Of a stretch of 64,000 nucleotides of DNA, positions 33,188 through 43,699 are shown in pieces. The translations under genes and the position numbers were made by a program. The notes under the pieces are model-generated. The model was not told where the DNA came from. It was given only the letters and a program-made list of their open reading frames with translations, and did no database searches. Origin of the DNA: Malaya genurostris (lineage: Eukaryota > Arthropoda > Insecta > Diptera > Culicidae); the NCBI RefSeq assembly GCF_030247185.1, contig NC_080572.1, positions 212,255,435-212,319,434 of the forward strand, in the 5' to 3' direction. The first letter of the stretch is position 1. Every line of letters starts with the position of its first letter.

Positions 33188-33199
33188 TCCCCCTTCTTA
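33188..33199 (-). promoter_or_regulatory. Polypurine tract
   Basis: AAGAAGGGGGA lies directly upstream of the 3' LTR in element orientation, the expected primer site for plus-strand DNA synthesis. Confidence 0.8.
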
Positions 33200-34825
33200 G
33201 ATTGAACCGTCTCGGTTCAACCCTGATTGTGAGCTGTCTGCAACTTTGTCTATTGGAATTCGAATGATTAGTTTCAGCTTAAGTTTGTAGATTTCTCTTA
33301 TGATGAATGTAACGAAGGTTATGACGAAACATGTGATTAAAACTATGGCTCCAATGTTAAATACTCTGGTCCTTTTTGTAATGGTTTCTAGATGCTCTAG
33401 CTTATGACGGTTATGTACGTGTAACAGTTCCAAATTGGTGATGGGCTCAGATATTAATTCTGATTCATTTACGTGCACTAAATGGAGTGAAAGGATAGTG
33501 GGTTTGGTTTTTCCTTTGAAAATCTTGTTGTTGAACTGCGTTCCATTGAGTTTTATGGAGCAATTTTCGAATGACACAAGGTATGTTCCTGTCAGATTTC
33601 TTGATCCAAAACCACAACTGTTCTGCATAAGTGTTGGTTCAATGGAGTTTTTTATCAGTACTCCAAGGTTTTCGATTGATTTGAACTTCGAGAGCGTTGA
33701 TGGCTTTGTAAAAGTACAAGTACCAGGATTTCCTCGTAATATTGGATGGAGACATTTGTCGTTGGATATGTTGAAGAGATTTTGTATGTCACAAATACTG
33801 TTTTTCTCAATGTTATTGCATGGATGTTCTACCAGATACGATCCGTTGTTGCCAACAATAGCGTTGGTAGCGTTTATTGCGATGATTTTGCCGTTTATGG
33901 GAATGGTTTCTATATGAAGTTGTACATATTCTCCTCGTCTAAGCTTGGGAATTTTGATGAGGACTATTATGTCTGAATTGTTATGAAAAGCTACAGGTTC
34001 CAGAAACTCATAAGTTTGATCGTAGCTTTCAATTGATATGCCTTGTGATTCCAACAGTTGCGTTGCAAATTCCAGTTCTGGAGGTTGTAAGAACGTTTTT
34101 GATATTATACCAAGTTTCGATAGTTGTATTGATTCGAAGATTGTCATCAGCTGGTGGTGGATCATGTCGATGTTGAAGATGATGCTGTGTACGTGTAGAA
34201 TGTGTTTCCAGTCGATTGGCCTGTCTAAACTCAACCTAGCTTGTTTTATGATGCTATCAATTTCTATAGATTGTCTATAAGCTTCTTTTGTTAAATTGTT
34301 AATCCTGCTTTCAAATAACTCATTTACTCTGACCTGTTCATTGTTTTCTGTAATTAAAGCATTGTTTGAATATTTCAAAGATTCCAATTGATTTTCAATT
34401 TTGAGTAAATCTTCATTATCAAGGTTTCCCGTTATCATTTTTATAGTAGATCCAAGAAAATTGAGAGATCTTTTTGTTTTCCTTCGTTTTATAGTTAGAT
34501 TTTCTAGTACAAAATAAGCTTGGCTATGTTTTTGTTTTAAAATGTTGACTATTTCGATAATATTTGGATTTTCTTCTAGTTTGTTGATAATTGTTTTATA
34601 TTGTTTTAAGATAATTCTAAATGGATACAGATTGAATTTATGAATTAGCGTGTGGAAACCTTCTTTTAAAAAAACGGGTTTGGTTTTGAAAGCAACAATG
34701 CCTGGATTGTTGTTTAGTTCGATTATTTCTATGTCAGAAGGACTGATGAAATCGCACCACAGAAGTATGATGCAACAATAAATTATAGTAACTCTGGGTG
34801 TCATCTTCCAGCTGTAAAGAAACAT
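33197..34825 (-). CDS. env: Envelope (fusion-type) glycoprotein, intact 542 codons
   Basis: A single uninterrupted frame with the layout of errantivirus Env, which is related to baculovirus F proteins. A hydrophobic signal sequence lies at about residues 12-27. The furin-type site RRKTKR at 114-119 is followed by SLNFLGSTIKMITGNLD, the typical fusion-peptide region. A central ectodomain has several N-glycosylation sites and Cys residues. A transmembrane helix spans about 490-509, with a 33-residue cytoplasmic tail. In the family the protein is made from a spliced transcript and mediates membrane fusion. Intactness beside broken gag and pol is notable. An alternative start at Met8 is possible. 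Confidence 0.93.
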   Translation of the reverse strand: MFLYSWKMTPRVTIIYCCIILLWCDFISPSDIEIIELNNNPGIVAFKTKPVFLKEGFHTLIHKFNLYPFRIILKQYKTIINKLEENPNIIEIVNILKQKHSQAYFVLENLTIKRRKTKRSLNFLGSTIKMITGNLDNEDLLKIENQLESLKYSNNALITENNEQVRVNELFESRINNLTKEAYRQSIEIDSIIKQARLSLDRPIDWKHILHVHSIIFNIDMIHHQLMTIFESIQLSKLGIISKTFLQPPELEFATQLLESQGISIESYDQTYEFLEPVAFHNNSDIIVLIKIPKLRRGEYVQLHIETIPINGKIIAINATNAIVGNNGSYLVEHPCNNIEKNSICDIQNLFNISNDKCLHPILRGNPGTCTFTKPSTLSKFKSIENLGVLIKNSIEPTLMQNSCGFGSRNLTGTYLVSFENCSIKLNGTQFNNKIFKGKTKPTILSLHLVHVNESELISEPITNLELLHVHNRHKLEHLETITKRTRVFNIGAIVLITCFVITFVTFIIREIYKLKLKLIIRIPIDKVADSSQSGLNRDGSI

Positions 34826-34864
34826 TAAATTGAAGACAAAAAAATGGGATTATTAATTATTGTT

Positions 34865-37800
34865 AGGGTAAAATATTTCGTTTTCGTTTTAGCTTAGTTT
34901 TGTGGATTTTTCTTCCGCTCTCGTCAATTATGTTAGTTTCCCTATTTTCTACTACTTTTAGTTCTTGATATCGAGGTTGGTGTTTTAGATTATTGCGTTT
35001 TCTCTCGAAGATCGTGTCATTTAAAGAGAAATTTTCAGGCTCTTCTCTGCTCTTGTTGAATTTTTCTAAATCTCTGAGCTTCTTTTGTTCATATTTTTCA
35101 GAAAAGATTTGCGTGTCCTTAGAGGGATCGCCATTGTTAGTCTTGAAAACTTATCGCATGATGTTAGATAATGTTTGTTATTGATGATAAAAATGTCCAT
35201 ATGTACAATTTGCAACGGTTTTGTAGGTGTTGCTGTTAGTTTATATTGTTGTTTATATGGCCTTCTTTCATACTTAGCTGTTTGGCATAACCTGCAAAGG
35301 TTGATAAATTTGGTAATTTTTGATTTCATATTCGGGAAAATATATTTTCGGGATATGTGGGATTTAGTTTCGGTAATACCTCTATGGTTTGCGTTGTGTT
35401 GTCTTTGGATTATTAGGTCTTGCTCGAGTTCGTCAGTTATGTCTTCTAGCAATTGTTGCGTCCAGAATATTTTAAATGTCTTCGCTCTGGAGAAATAGTT
35501 CTTGTATATTGTTTGTAAACTACACAGTATCTTTTCGCTACAGTAAATGCCGGTAGTGCACCTATTTGTGGCGTATTCCTTCAAAATGTTGATTAATGAG
35601 GCAGGCCCGAAATTGGTCTTTTTGATTATAGTTCTATGATAGTTTCTAAATAAGGTTAGAGATTCTTGGCTATCCTCGTTCGCTTCTTGCAGAATAATTT
35701 GATTTCTGAAGTCGTTTAGAGGCCTAAGTGTGGATGGGATAAAGTCGCTATCGTCGGTATCCGCAGAGTGTTGTGTCATGTCGTCACTGGAGGAGGAGTT
35801 TGCGTTTATTTCTGTTTGCTGTTCTGGTTCAGTTTCGATACGAGAAAGTGCGTCCGCATTTGTGTTTAATGTTTCCTTTTTTGTACTTGATTTCGAATTC
35901 AAGTTCTTCTAAAGCAAGTTTCCAATGTAAAAGTCTTCGGTTTAAATCATTTTTCTGTCGGAGCCACACGAGTGGTTTGTGGTCCGTGCGTATTTCAAAA
36001 TGGGTTCCATAAATGTACGGTCTAAAATGTTTTGTTGCCCAAACAATGGCTAACAATTCTTTTTCAGTAGCAGAATAGTTGCATTCTGCTTCATTCAAAG
36101 TTCTTGATGCGTATGCAATAGGGTGTTCTTTACCGTCATCGAATTTTTGGGACAAAACTGCTCCGAGTGCGAAGTCGCTTGCGTCAGTTTCGAGAATAAA
36201 TTTCTTGGTAAAATCAGGATATTTTAAAATGGGATCAGTTGTCAGTAATCGTTTACAATCATCGAAGCAGTTAATGAATTGTTCGTTATGAATAATTTTT
36301 TCATCCTTTTTTAAACATTTCGTTAAAGGTTTAGTTAGTTTCGCGAAGTCGCGAATAAATTTCCTGTAATATCCAAGTAAACCTAAGAATCCTTTGATTT
36401 GAGTAGTGGTCTTTGGAATTGGCCAACCTAGAATTTTTTCAATTTTATTCGGATTTGGTCGAATGCCGTCTTGGGTTATTATATGGCCTAAAAACTCACA
36501 TTCCTTCTGAAGGAACTCACATTTGTCTAGCTGAATTTTTAGATTAGCTTGAGCGAGTGTTTGAAGAACTTTGTTTAAATTGTCGAGATGTTGCTGAAGT
36601 GAATTACCAAAGATTATGATGTCATCTAAATAGACTAGGCAACACTTTCCGATTAAATTTCCAAGAATGTGATTCATTACACGCTGGAAAGTTGCTGGTG
36701 CGTTTTTAAGTCCGAAAGGCATACGTATGAATTCAAAATGTCCTTGGTCCGTACTGAAAGCGGTTTTCGGCCTGTCCTTGGGATGGACTTCAATCTGGTG
36801 GAATCCAGATTTTAGATCTAACGTAGTGAAGTAGGTACTACGACCAAGCCTATCGAGTATTTCCTCGATTCGTGGGATTGGTAATTTGTCATCCACGGTT
36901 TTTTCGTTTAATTTGCGGTAATCTATGACAATGTGCCATTTCTTCTTGCCGCTAGCATCAAGTTTCTTTGGAACGATCCAAATTGGAGATGTCCATGGTG
37001 AGATGGAATTCTGGATAATTCCATCTTCAAACATTTCGTTTACTTGCTTCTCGACTTCAGCTTTGTGAACCTGGGGGTATCTGTATGTTTTCGTGTGCAC
37101 TGGAATGTCGTCAACTGTTTTAATTCGATGTTGGATTGTGGAAGTGCAAGACAATTTTTCTGAATCTTTGTGAAGGATTTTGGAATATTTAGAAAGGGTT
37201 TTCAATAAAGCAGGTTTTTCTTCAGAGTTAAGATGACTACTTCTAATCATTTTTTCTAATTCTGCGTAGGGTGTGTGAGATGTTTGATGCAGGTTATTTA
37301 AGTTTATGTTATTCACCTCTGCTACCTGTATTGTTTTTGCCGGATGCGTCCAATGAAATGTCACGGTTTGGACGAAATTTCTTATCGGGGCGTTTACGAA
37401 ACCTTTTTCTGCATGATACAATCCTGACTGGATTACTGCATTATCTATTTTTATATCATTAGGAAGGTAAACGTTGCCACTGTCTTGAGAAACAGGGAGT
37501 TTAATGATTCTCGTCGAATTCTCAGTCAGTGTGATCTGCGGCGGACCCAATTTCCTTATTTGCATGGCAAGTGTTTTTTGTGGGAGAACTAATTTATGAT
37601 TGCTCACGTCAATAAGAGCTTCTAAATCAGAGAGTGTTTCATAACCAATGATACCGTCGAAAAATTTATGAAAATTTAAAAGGTAAAAATGAACTTTTTG
37701 TTTCATACCGAAAAGTGTCGTAATAAATTTTTTATCAGTGGAATGTTGCCCTGAAGTGTTAGAGATTCGAAAAGTTTTGCATTTTTCTTGTTTTGATTTT

Positions 37801-37925
37801 GGGATCAGACGGGGAGAAATAAAATTTTTGTTTGAACCACTGTCTACTAGTAATTTTGCATCTTTGTCAAAGAGTTTAACTGTTACATAGGGTAATCCAT
37901 TTATTGCATTCAGGTCAGCGCGTTG
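34865..37925 (-). pseudogene. pol: Pol: protease, reverse transcriptase, RNase H, damaged integrase
   Basis: Read on the minus strand, pol overlaps the end of gag in the -1 frame. The aspartic protease motif LLVDSGSNKNFI is near 37850. Reverse transcriptase follows, with the VYLDD active site at residues 358-362 of the frame starting 37706. RNase H has LETDASDFALG and TDHKPLVWL. A one-base shift near 35868 ends this frame; the next (35066-35902) holds the integrase zinc finger (HNANH and CRLCQ) and the first catalytic Asp in VHMDIF. A deletion near 35100 removes the rest of the core, including the other two acidic residues. The integrase C-terminal tail remains in a third frame to about 34865. 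Confidence 0.92.
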
Positions 37926-40900
37926 TGAGGAAAGACAATTTGAAAATTTACACCTGATTCTTCGGCTTCTACTTCCTCTTCAGTGTCGCTTATATCTAAT
38001 TCGTTGTCTTCCTGCTCGGCATCGTGATTGTAAATTCTGTTAGAACGCAACGATGGGTCTATTTCCATTGGTGTCGTTTTTTGCCTGTCTGATGAATTTT
38101 TGTGCCAGGTTGAAGGTTGTGCTTCCGGGTATTTGTTGTATGATTTGTTAAAAGGCTTAAAATTTTGGTTGGAATTAGGTTGTTGCTCGAACGCTGCTTG
38201 GGTGTGTGTTTTAGTTTTCTCTGCATTCTGGAATCTACACAAGAATGCATAGGCATCCTCTAAATCACTTGGTTGAGCAGTTTGAGCATATCCGAAATAT
38301 GGTTTACTGAGTCCATTTATAAAAGCAGCCAAAAATTCTTGTTCTAGAAACTGGTTTATTGCTTCCCAGTGTGCCAAGTATGTTTGATTTTGCTTCGCTA
38401 AAGATTTCATGTTAACCATCATTTCTTTAGTGCGTTTGTAATAAATGTGTAAAGATTCGGTCATTTTCAATGACCAGAGTTGTGTTTGGTAAGTCGCAAT
38501 GTTATTGCGATCACCATAAGCACTGTGTAACATGTCTGCTACCTCCAGGGCTTGTATTGTGAATCCTCAAACGAACGAAGCAACAAAAAATATCTGCTGT
38601 GAACACTTTGCTTAACATAGCTGAATGAGAGACCTATATTAGAGAGAAACTGGATGCGTGAGAGTATATGCTACTGAGCAGACCAATTCCCCTTGCCAAG
38701 TAAACTGTCTGTGCTCTCAGTCTCAGTTAACACATGAACTAAGCAATCCATGACAATGTAATGGAATGAAGGGTTCGCTCTCGTTAGTATTGTACGAGAA
38801 AGAAGACCTTGCCTCGCGGTGTGCTACAAGACGCGAAGCAAAGTCATATAGGCAATGTTTACGGTTTATTTTTAAAAAGTAGGTTTACAGAAATCATTTT
38901 CAACATAATGTTTGCATTCCAAGACCAAATTTGATCACATTTCAAACATACTTTAAACATTTGATAGCAGAAGTTTTGCATTTGAGCCCATTTTCAAAAC
39001 GATCAATTTGTTTCTTGGCAGTTTACACTGTGTATATATCCTAGAAACACTAAAAGCAATGTTCTTTAAATTAACATTCATCGGAACTAATAGTTATGAA
39101 ACTAGTTTCCTCATAGGCATCTACAATATGAGAACCATTCATCAAATGCTAACCTCATGAAGCATAGGTCTCAGCAAGCGGGCATATTCATGAACTAATG
39201 AACGAACGAAGCAGCTCTCCTGGCTTGGGTTGCGCTGCGAATTCTACCTGACATACGAATGAAACCGACGACACGACCTGCCACTCGTCTATTAAAACTG
39301 TATCGCAAATCTGACTACCCCTCAGTAACTCGAAATGTCAAAACAAAATATCTTGGAAATTTGTTAAAACTGGCAACTCGATTTGATAAATTATTGATTT
39401 CGAATAACAGAAACCTTGGATACTGTTGTTCAAAGGTATGTTTGTGTAGATAAACAAAAACTAACTCCGAGTCGATATACCAGTCGCGCATTTTACCACT
39501 GTACCTAAGAACAAGAATCGGCCCTTAAAAGTTAATTGAAGCGCTATGTTTTTGCGATACCGATAAGTTATATCATTTTATTTGCACCACCAGTAATTGT
39601 ATTCACCGAAAATTTGATAGCATAGCAGTTACCAATCAACTACATCAGCATTTCACACCATCTCTATTAGAAAAATTCAATAATGAATTGAAACTATTGC
39701 ATAGTTTTCATAAAATATTCGAATTATGCGACTAAGAATTTCTTCTAAGTAGATCGTATCATCAGCATTACTATTTTTTAACGCCATTGAGACAGACATT
39801 TGTTTTATGACTTTTGCTAACCATAGAATAGTTTTAGTATGACATCTGGATAATTCTTGGAAAATTCTCTTGAGAAGACTTCAAACGCATCTCCAATAAT
39901 GATCTTCATTCAATCAAGCTTTTTAGCATGATTTAGCAGAGAAATAACATAAATAAATGCATTTTTTGTTACTGATTCAATGTATAAAGGATCTTTGAAA
40001 ATAGCTTAAATTTAATAATGATGTTTCAAATCGACATCACAGAACGCAGCAATTTCATTATCGTTATTTTCCCATTGATTTAAACTTCTGTGAGGGTTCT
40101 TATAGTGTTACGAAATAATGTTGTTGGTCTTAATTGAATACACAATAGACAAAATTAACATCCTGCTCCACGTTTTTTCGAGTTCTAGAGACAGTAATTT
40201 TACTTGATTATTAGCAAATACACATGATTGTAAATTCAGTTTCCTCTTGTGTTGCAACCGATTTTGAAATACATGATTGCACACAAGAGAATATTTCGCT
40301 TTATTTCGAATTTGATCCTTTTTCGCTTGCATTTTCGTGGCTACTGACAATGGATCGGGATACTTTTCCTATTTGTTTGTTTATTTCTACAATTGCGGTT
40401 CCTTGACAAAAAACGCATAGCAACGAGAACAGTGTTGCCTAAAAAGATTAATTTTATCATTATCAAGGGGTCGTTAAATTTGTGGTAACTGACGGAAAAT
40501 CACTCACAGACACTTTCTACTCCGATTTTTCTTCGGAGTGTCTGGTCGTGTCGTCGGTGAAACCCTTTCGTTCATATTCGTTGCTTCAATTTGCAAGCCC
40601 TGGCTACCTCCTCGAAGGTAGTAGGGTTTCCATTTACACATATCATGTCTCGGGCTTTGCCTTCGACTTTGGTTATCACCGCCTGTTCGTACACGGCAAA
40701 TAGATCCGGTGCTACGTGTGGTCGGCATAAATTTAAAGTTCTTCTGGCTGTGTCTAGCCAATGAGTCAATTGTTTTTTGTTCCCGTCGAATGATGGAATC
40801 ATCCGAATTGGATCAGAAATTCTAAAGAAGTCAGTGCGGCGTTCCTCCATTATGGGAGCTTGCCGTTGTTGTTGTTGCAGTTGTTGCTGCTGCTGTTGTA

Positions 40901-40943
40901 AAGTGCTATTCTCCATTTGGAGAGCACCGATTCTTTGTTCCAA
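37910..40943 (-). pseudogene. gag: Gag, interrupted by a hAT element
   Basis: The C-terminal part lies at 37910-38537 and the N-terminal part at 40611-40943. The inserted 2,057 bp plus the 8-bp duplication account exactly for the shift between the two frames, and both parts are open. The N-terminal part has a Gln-rich coiled segment (LQQQQQQLQQQQRQ). There is no CCHC knuckle, as usual for errantivirus Gag. The C terminus is acidic (EEEVEAEE). The Met at 40943 is the first in frame after an upstream stop. A leader of about 370 bases separates it from the 5' LTR. Confidence 0.88.
38546..40602. mobile_element. Non-autonomous hAT element nested in gag
   Basis: Ends CAGGGCTTG and CAAGCCCTG form a 9-bp terminal inverted repeat. 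GCTACCTC occurs at 38538-38545 and 40603-40610, a perfect 8-bp target duplication, the hAT signature. Subterminal regions share an AACGAACGAAGCA-type motif (38570, 39200) and its inverse (40568-40586). No frame longer than about 80 codons and no hAT transposase motif were seen in 2,057 bp, so it must be mobilised in trans. Confidence 0.9.
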
Positions 40944-41311
40944 GCTTTGAATTTGGTCAAAGATGGCTTGAAAATAACGTTTTCCATTTCAGAGAACTTT
41001 AAGGCTCTTACTTTTGGAATAGGATTGAATTTGGGCATAAAGTTTTTAGTAAAAGAAAGGGAGAGATTACTCACGGTTCCTCGTTCTTGAAGGATTTAAA
41101 TCCACCGCTTTAGTTGAGATCCTCCAATTGATTGACGCGAATCGCCTACGGGGTGAGGGATGGCTTGCGATGCTTCTCGATGAAACTTCTCCGCCGGTCA
41201 ATCAACGTTGCGGGTTGAACACTAATTTGTTAGTTTTACTTAATCGTAAACTTTCACTACACTAGTTGGAGTCTCTTCACTAAGTCGTAGAACGAGCCGT
41301 ACCACTGAGCC

Positions 41312-41723
41312 ACTTAAGTTCTTTATTTCATCAATATGTTTTTAAAAAATATTACACATTGATTCACCTGTCAGTCTTAGGACCGAACTGTTTCACTTCT
41401 TAAATCGAACTAACTATCTTGTCCTGCCCGTATGTTCGTTAGACCTGACTACCTAGCCCTAAACTATTGATTCAGCGGTTATCCTGTCCGAACATGTCGA
41501 ATCGTCGATGCGGCGTGGTGGTTTCGGCTGATGCAATTACTAATGGTTCCTGGCTGATGCAACCACGGAGGCCGGATGTCTGCTGCGATGTCAGCGGTTC
41601 AATAATTGGTAACAGGGTGGTTGACATCTCTACGCGTTGGATACACTGGCGTCTTACTGCTGGCGCGTACTTTGCTGAGGTCTGTGCGTACGGGCCATAT
41701 GCTATTCGGGTTCGTCCATAACT
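41312..41723 (-). repeat. 5' LTR of the errantivirus
   Basis: 412 bp, the promoter-bearing LTR in element orientation. Leader sequence starting TGGCTCAGTGGTACGG follows the GAACTTAAGT end, where the tRNA primer-binding site is expected, but I cannot name the tRNA. Confidence 0.95.
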
Positions 41724-42400
41724 ACATATCTTCAACTGAACGTTATAAAAGGGAAACCGTGGTCGAAAATCGATCATTTCTTCTTGTGCGTTGGATTGGA
41801 AATCGATCATTTCTTCTTGTGCGGATGGAAGCAGACGTCAGGGCGAGAAGACGCATTCAAACAGCGGCATCGGAGAGCGCACCTTCTGCGTGGTTAAAAA
41901 CCTCAAACGCTCAGGTCGTAGTTCTCATTTGCCTTCCGAAGACGCATTAAACCAGTTTCGCATCATTTTACACTGCGAACGGATGTGTTGTGCTAGCCAG
42001 TTTCAACTCAAACAAGAGCGATTACATCATACAACCAGAGCTCATGGTCGTTTGCATTGAAGAGAAAGAAAACGAAAAGTTTACAACATATAAAATCAGC
42101 CATTCTAATGGCTCTAAATGTTATCTAAAGAACTATTAAGATTACTTCTTTGCAAATCGAAGGTAAAAATCACCAGTTTAGTGAAAATCCAAAATAATTT
42201 GAATTGCTTCGTGCACTTTTCGCTGTGCGAAAATCGTTCGAGAAAAATGTTCCGAACTGTGCTAAATATCGTAGAGAATTCCACAATTTGGTCCTTCTAA
42301 AGGGCAGAAATGAATCCTGTACAGTATCTTGATAGTTTCTTTCAATGAAATATGGAAAATGAGATAATCGACGTCAAAAATCGTTTAAAATTCTAGTAGT
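41724..42400 (+). repeat. Repeat B, copy 2
   Basis: 41930-42310 matches 31740-32060, with GCATTGAAGAGAAAGAAAACG and TAATGGCTCTAAATGTTATC. Just upstream ATCGATCATTTCTTCTTGTG is tandemly repeated (41768-41787 and 41799-41818). The D part is absent. Confidence 0.7.
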
Positions 42401-43160
42401 GAAAAGAGGGAAAGTTTCACAATTCACACAATCGATCAACTATTAATTCGAATTCGAAAGTATGAAGAAATCGTGTCAGTTTTATTCGTATTCACGACAT
42501 CCAGTTATGTCTGACATAACACACCCATACTTTTTTCTCCGATGGTTGACCCGATTTCAACAAGCTTCAGCTTGTTTGAGAGATACTATAATGTCGTGGA
42601 TCATGTTCGAAGATAAAATGGCTGTCACTTTCGAAGACATAATGTTATTAGTGACATAACCAACAAAACGCACTTTTTCTCTCCTCCCAAGTTTCTTGTA
42701 AATGACTGAGTCGATTTCAACAAGATTAGGCCCATTTGGAAAGTATTATTGGCTCATTGAACCATTTGGTTGTCACTTACGGTTCCGGGTGACATAATGA
42801 TATAAGTGACGTAAACGACCAATGTCATTACCGCTTAATTTTCTCGGATATGTATGAACCGATTTCAATAGTTTTAGGTTCGTTCGAAACTTACGGCGTA
42901 GACTTATGACGTAGCCTACAAATCAATGTGACCAATGATCAAGTTCAAATGTATTATTACTGGCGCGATTGGTTTTAGAAATGTTTCCGAATATGTGACG
43001 AAAACGCCGAAGCATGTTTCTTGGCGTTCCAATCAATGGATATCGTAAATGTTACACTAATGTTACACTGAATTATGAAACAATGTTACAGCGATCATAA
43101 AGTGAAATAAAAACAAAAGCTTTGAAACTAAGCTCATAATGTTACATACAAATCATGCTT
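42401..43160. repeat. Repeat G modules, second cluster
   Basis: Three or more copies of the GATTTCAACAAGCTT / GATTTCAATAGTTTTAGG type module with ATAATGATATAAGTGACGTA-like ends, near 42550, 42700 and 42850. No coding content. 42960-43160 shows nothing recognisable. Confidence 0.55.
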
Positions 43161-43168
43161 AGACTGCT

Positions 43169-43660
43169 ATATCGATTTTGATTGGTTCTTTTCGGCAAGC
43201 ATTAACTGAGAGAGACGAAGGATATGAAATGAAAAAACGGATAGCTACTGAGCTGAGCTGAAGTAGATCGCCCGTAGTTGCACTTCGTGAATGACCGAAT
43301 GAGTGGAAATGTACAATGAACCAAGAAAATGAAGCTTGGGAGAAGCAAATCATTTTCACTGTACATACCCACTCACTCCTAACTTTTTATTAAATGATCA
43401 ATAACGACGCTGGCTACGACCAAAGGCTGTGCTACTGAAGGAAAGGAAGGAATGTTAGTCCGATACTCGTTGTTTCTTGAGACCGCGGGTACCACTGTAT
43501 ATCCACGAGCATCACGGGATAGGAGATTTGTTGGAAAGAGATCCGGATATGTTTTGGTAAACAATATGAATACTATTTTACCATCTACTTGAGAGGGTCG
43601 AACAATAAATTCGAGATCCCAAGTATGGCCAAGTAACAATAAAAAACCAAATAACAAACA
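43169..43660. mobile_element. MITE A, copy 2, carrying repeat C
   Basis: The left terminal repeat (GATTTTGATTGGTTCTTTTC, GCAAGCATTAACTGAGAGAG) is intact. The right part ends after CCATCTACTTGAGAGGGTCG and CAAGTATGGCC without its terminal repeat. The middle is replaced by repeat C (43278-43570). This copy shows the target of the nested MITE at 7300-7580 in its uninterrupted state. Confidence 0.75.
43278..43570. repeat. Dispersed repeat C, copy 2
   Basis: Nearly identical to 5051-5351, with small deletions near 43530. It lies between the left and right parts of MITE A. Confidence 0.85.
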
Positions 43661-43699
43661 CATGCTTAGACTTACTGAGACTCTTTTTTCCACATGAAC

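Larger units (their letters stand above)
32776..41723 (-). mobile_element. Gypsy-group errantivirus provirus (LTR, gag, pol, env)
   Basis: An 8,948-bp insertion read on the minus strand: LTR, leader, gag, pol, env, polypurine tract, LTR. The two 412-bp LTRs differ at about four positions, and ACAT (32772-32775 and 41724-41727) forms a 4-bp target duplication. Presence of env after pol, LTRs beginning AGTTA and the 4-bp duplication place it with insect errantiviruses. Damage: a hAT element in gag, one pol frameshift near 35868 and a deletion in the integrase core near 35100. Without the hAT the insertion would be about 6.9 kb. Confidence 0.93.

Noticed and set aside
33435..33917. 160-codon plus-strand ORF
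   Set aside because: Antisense shadow of env.
38546..40602. Region first read as a divergent part of gag or an intron
   Set aside because: The 9-bp inverted ends and the perfect 8-bp direct repeat, together with frame agreement on either side, show a transposon insertion.
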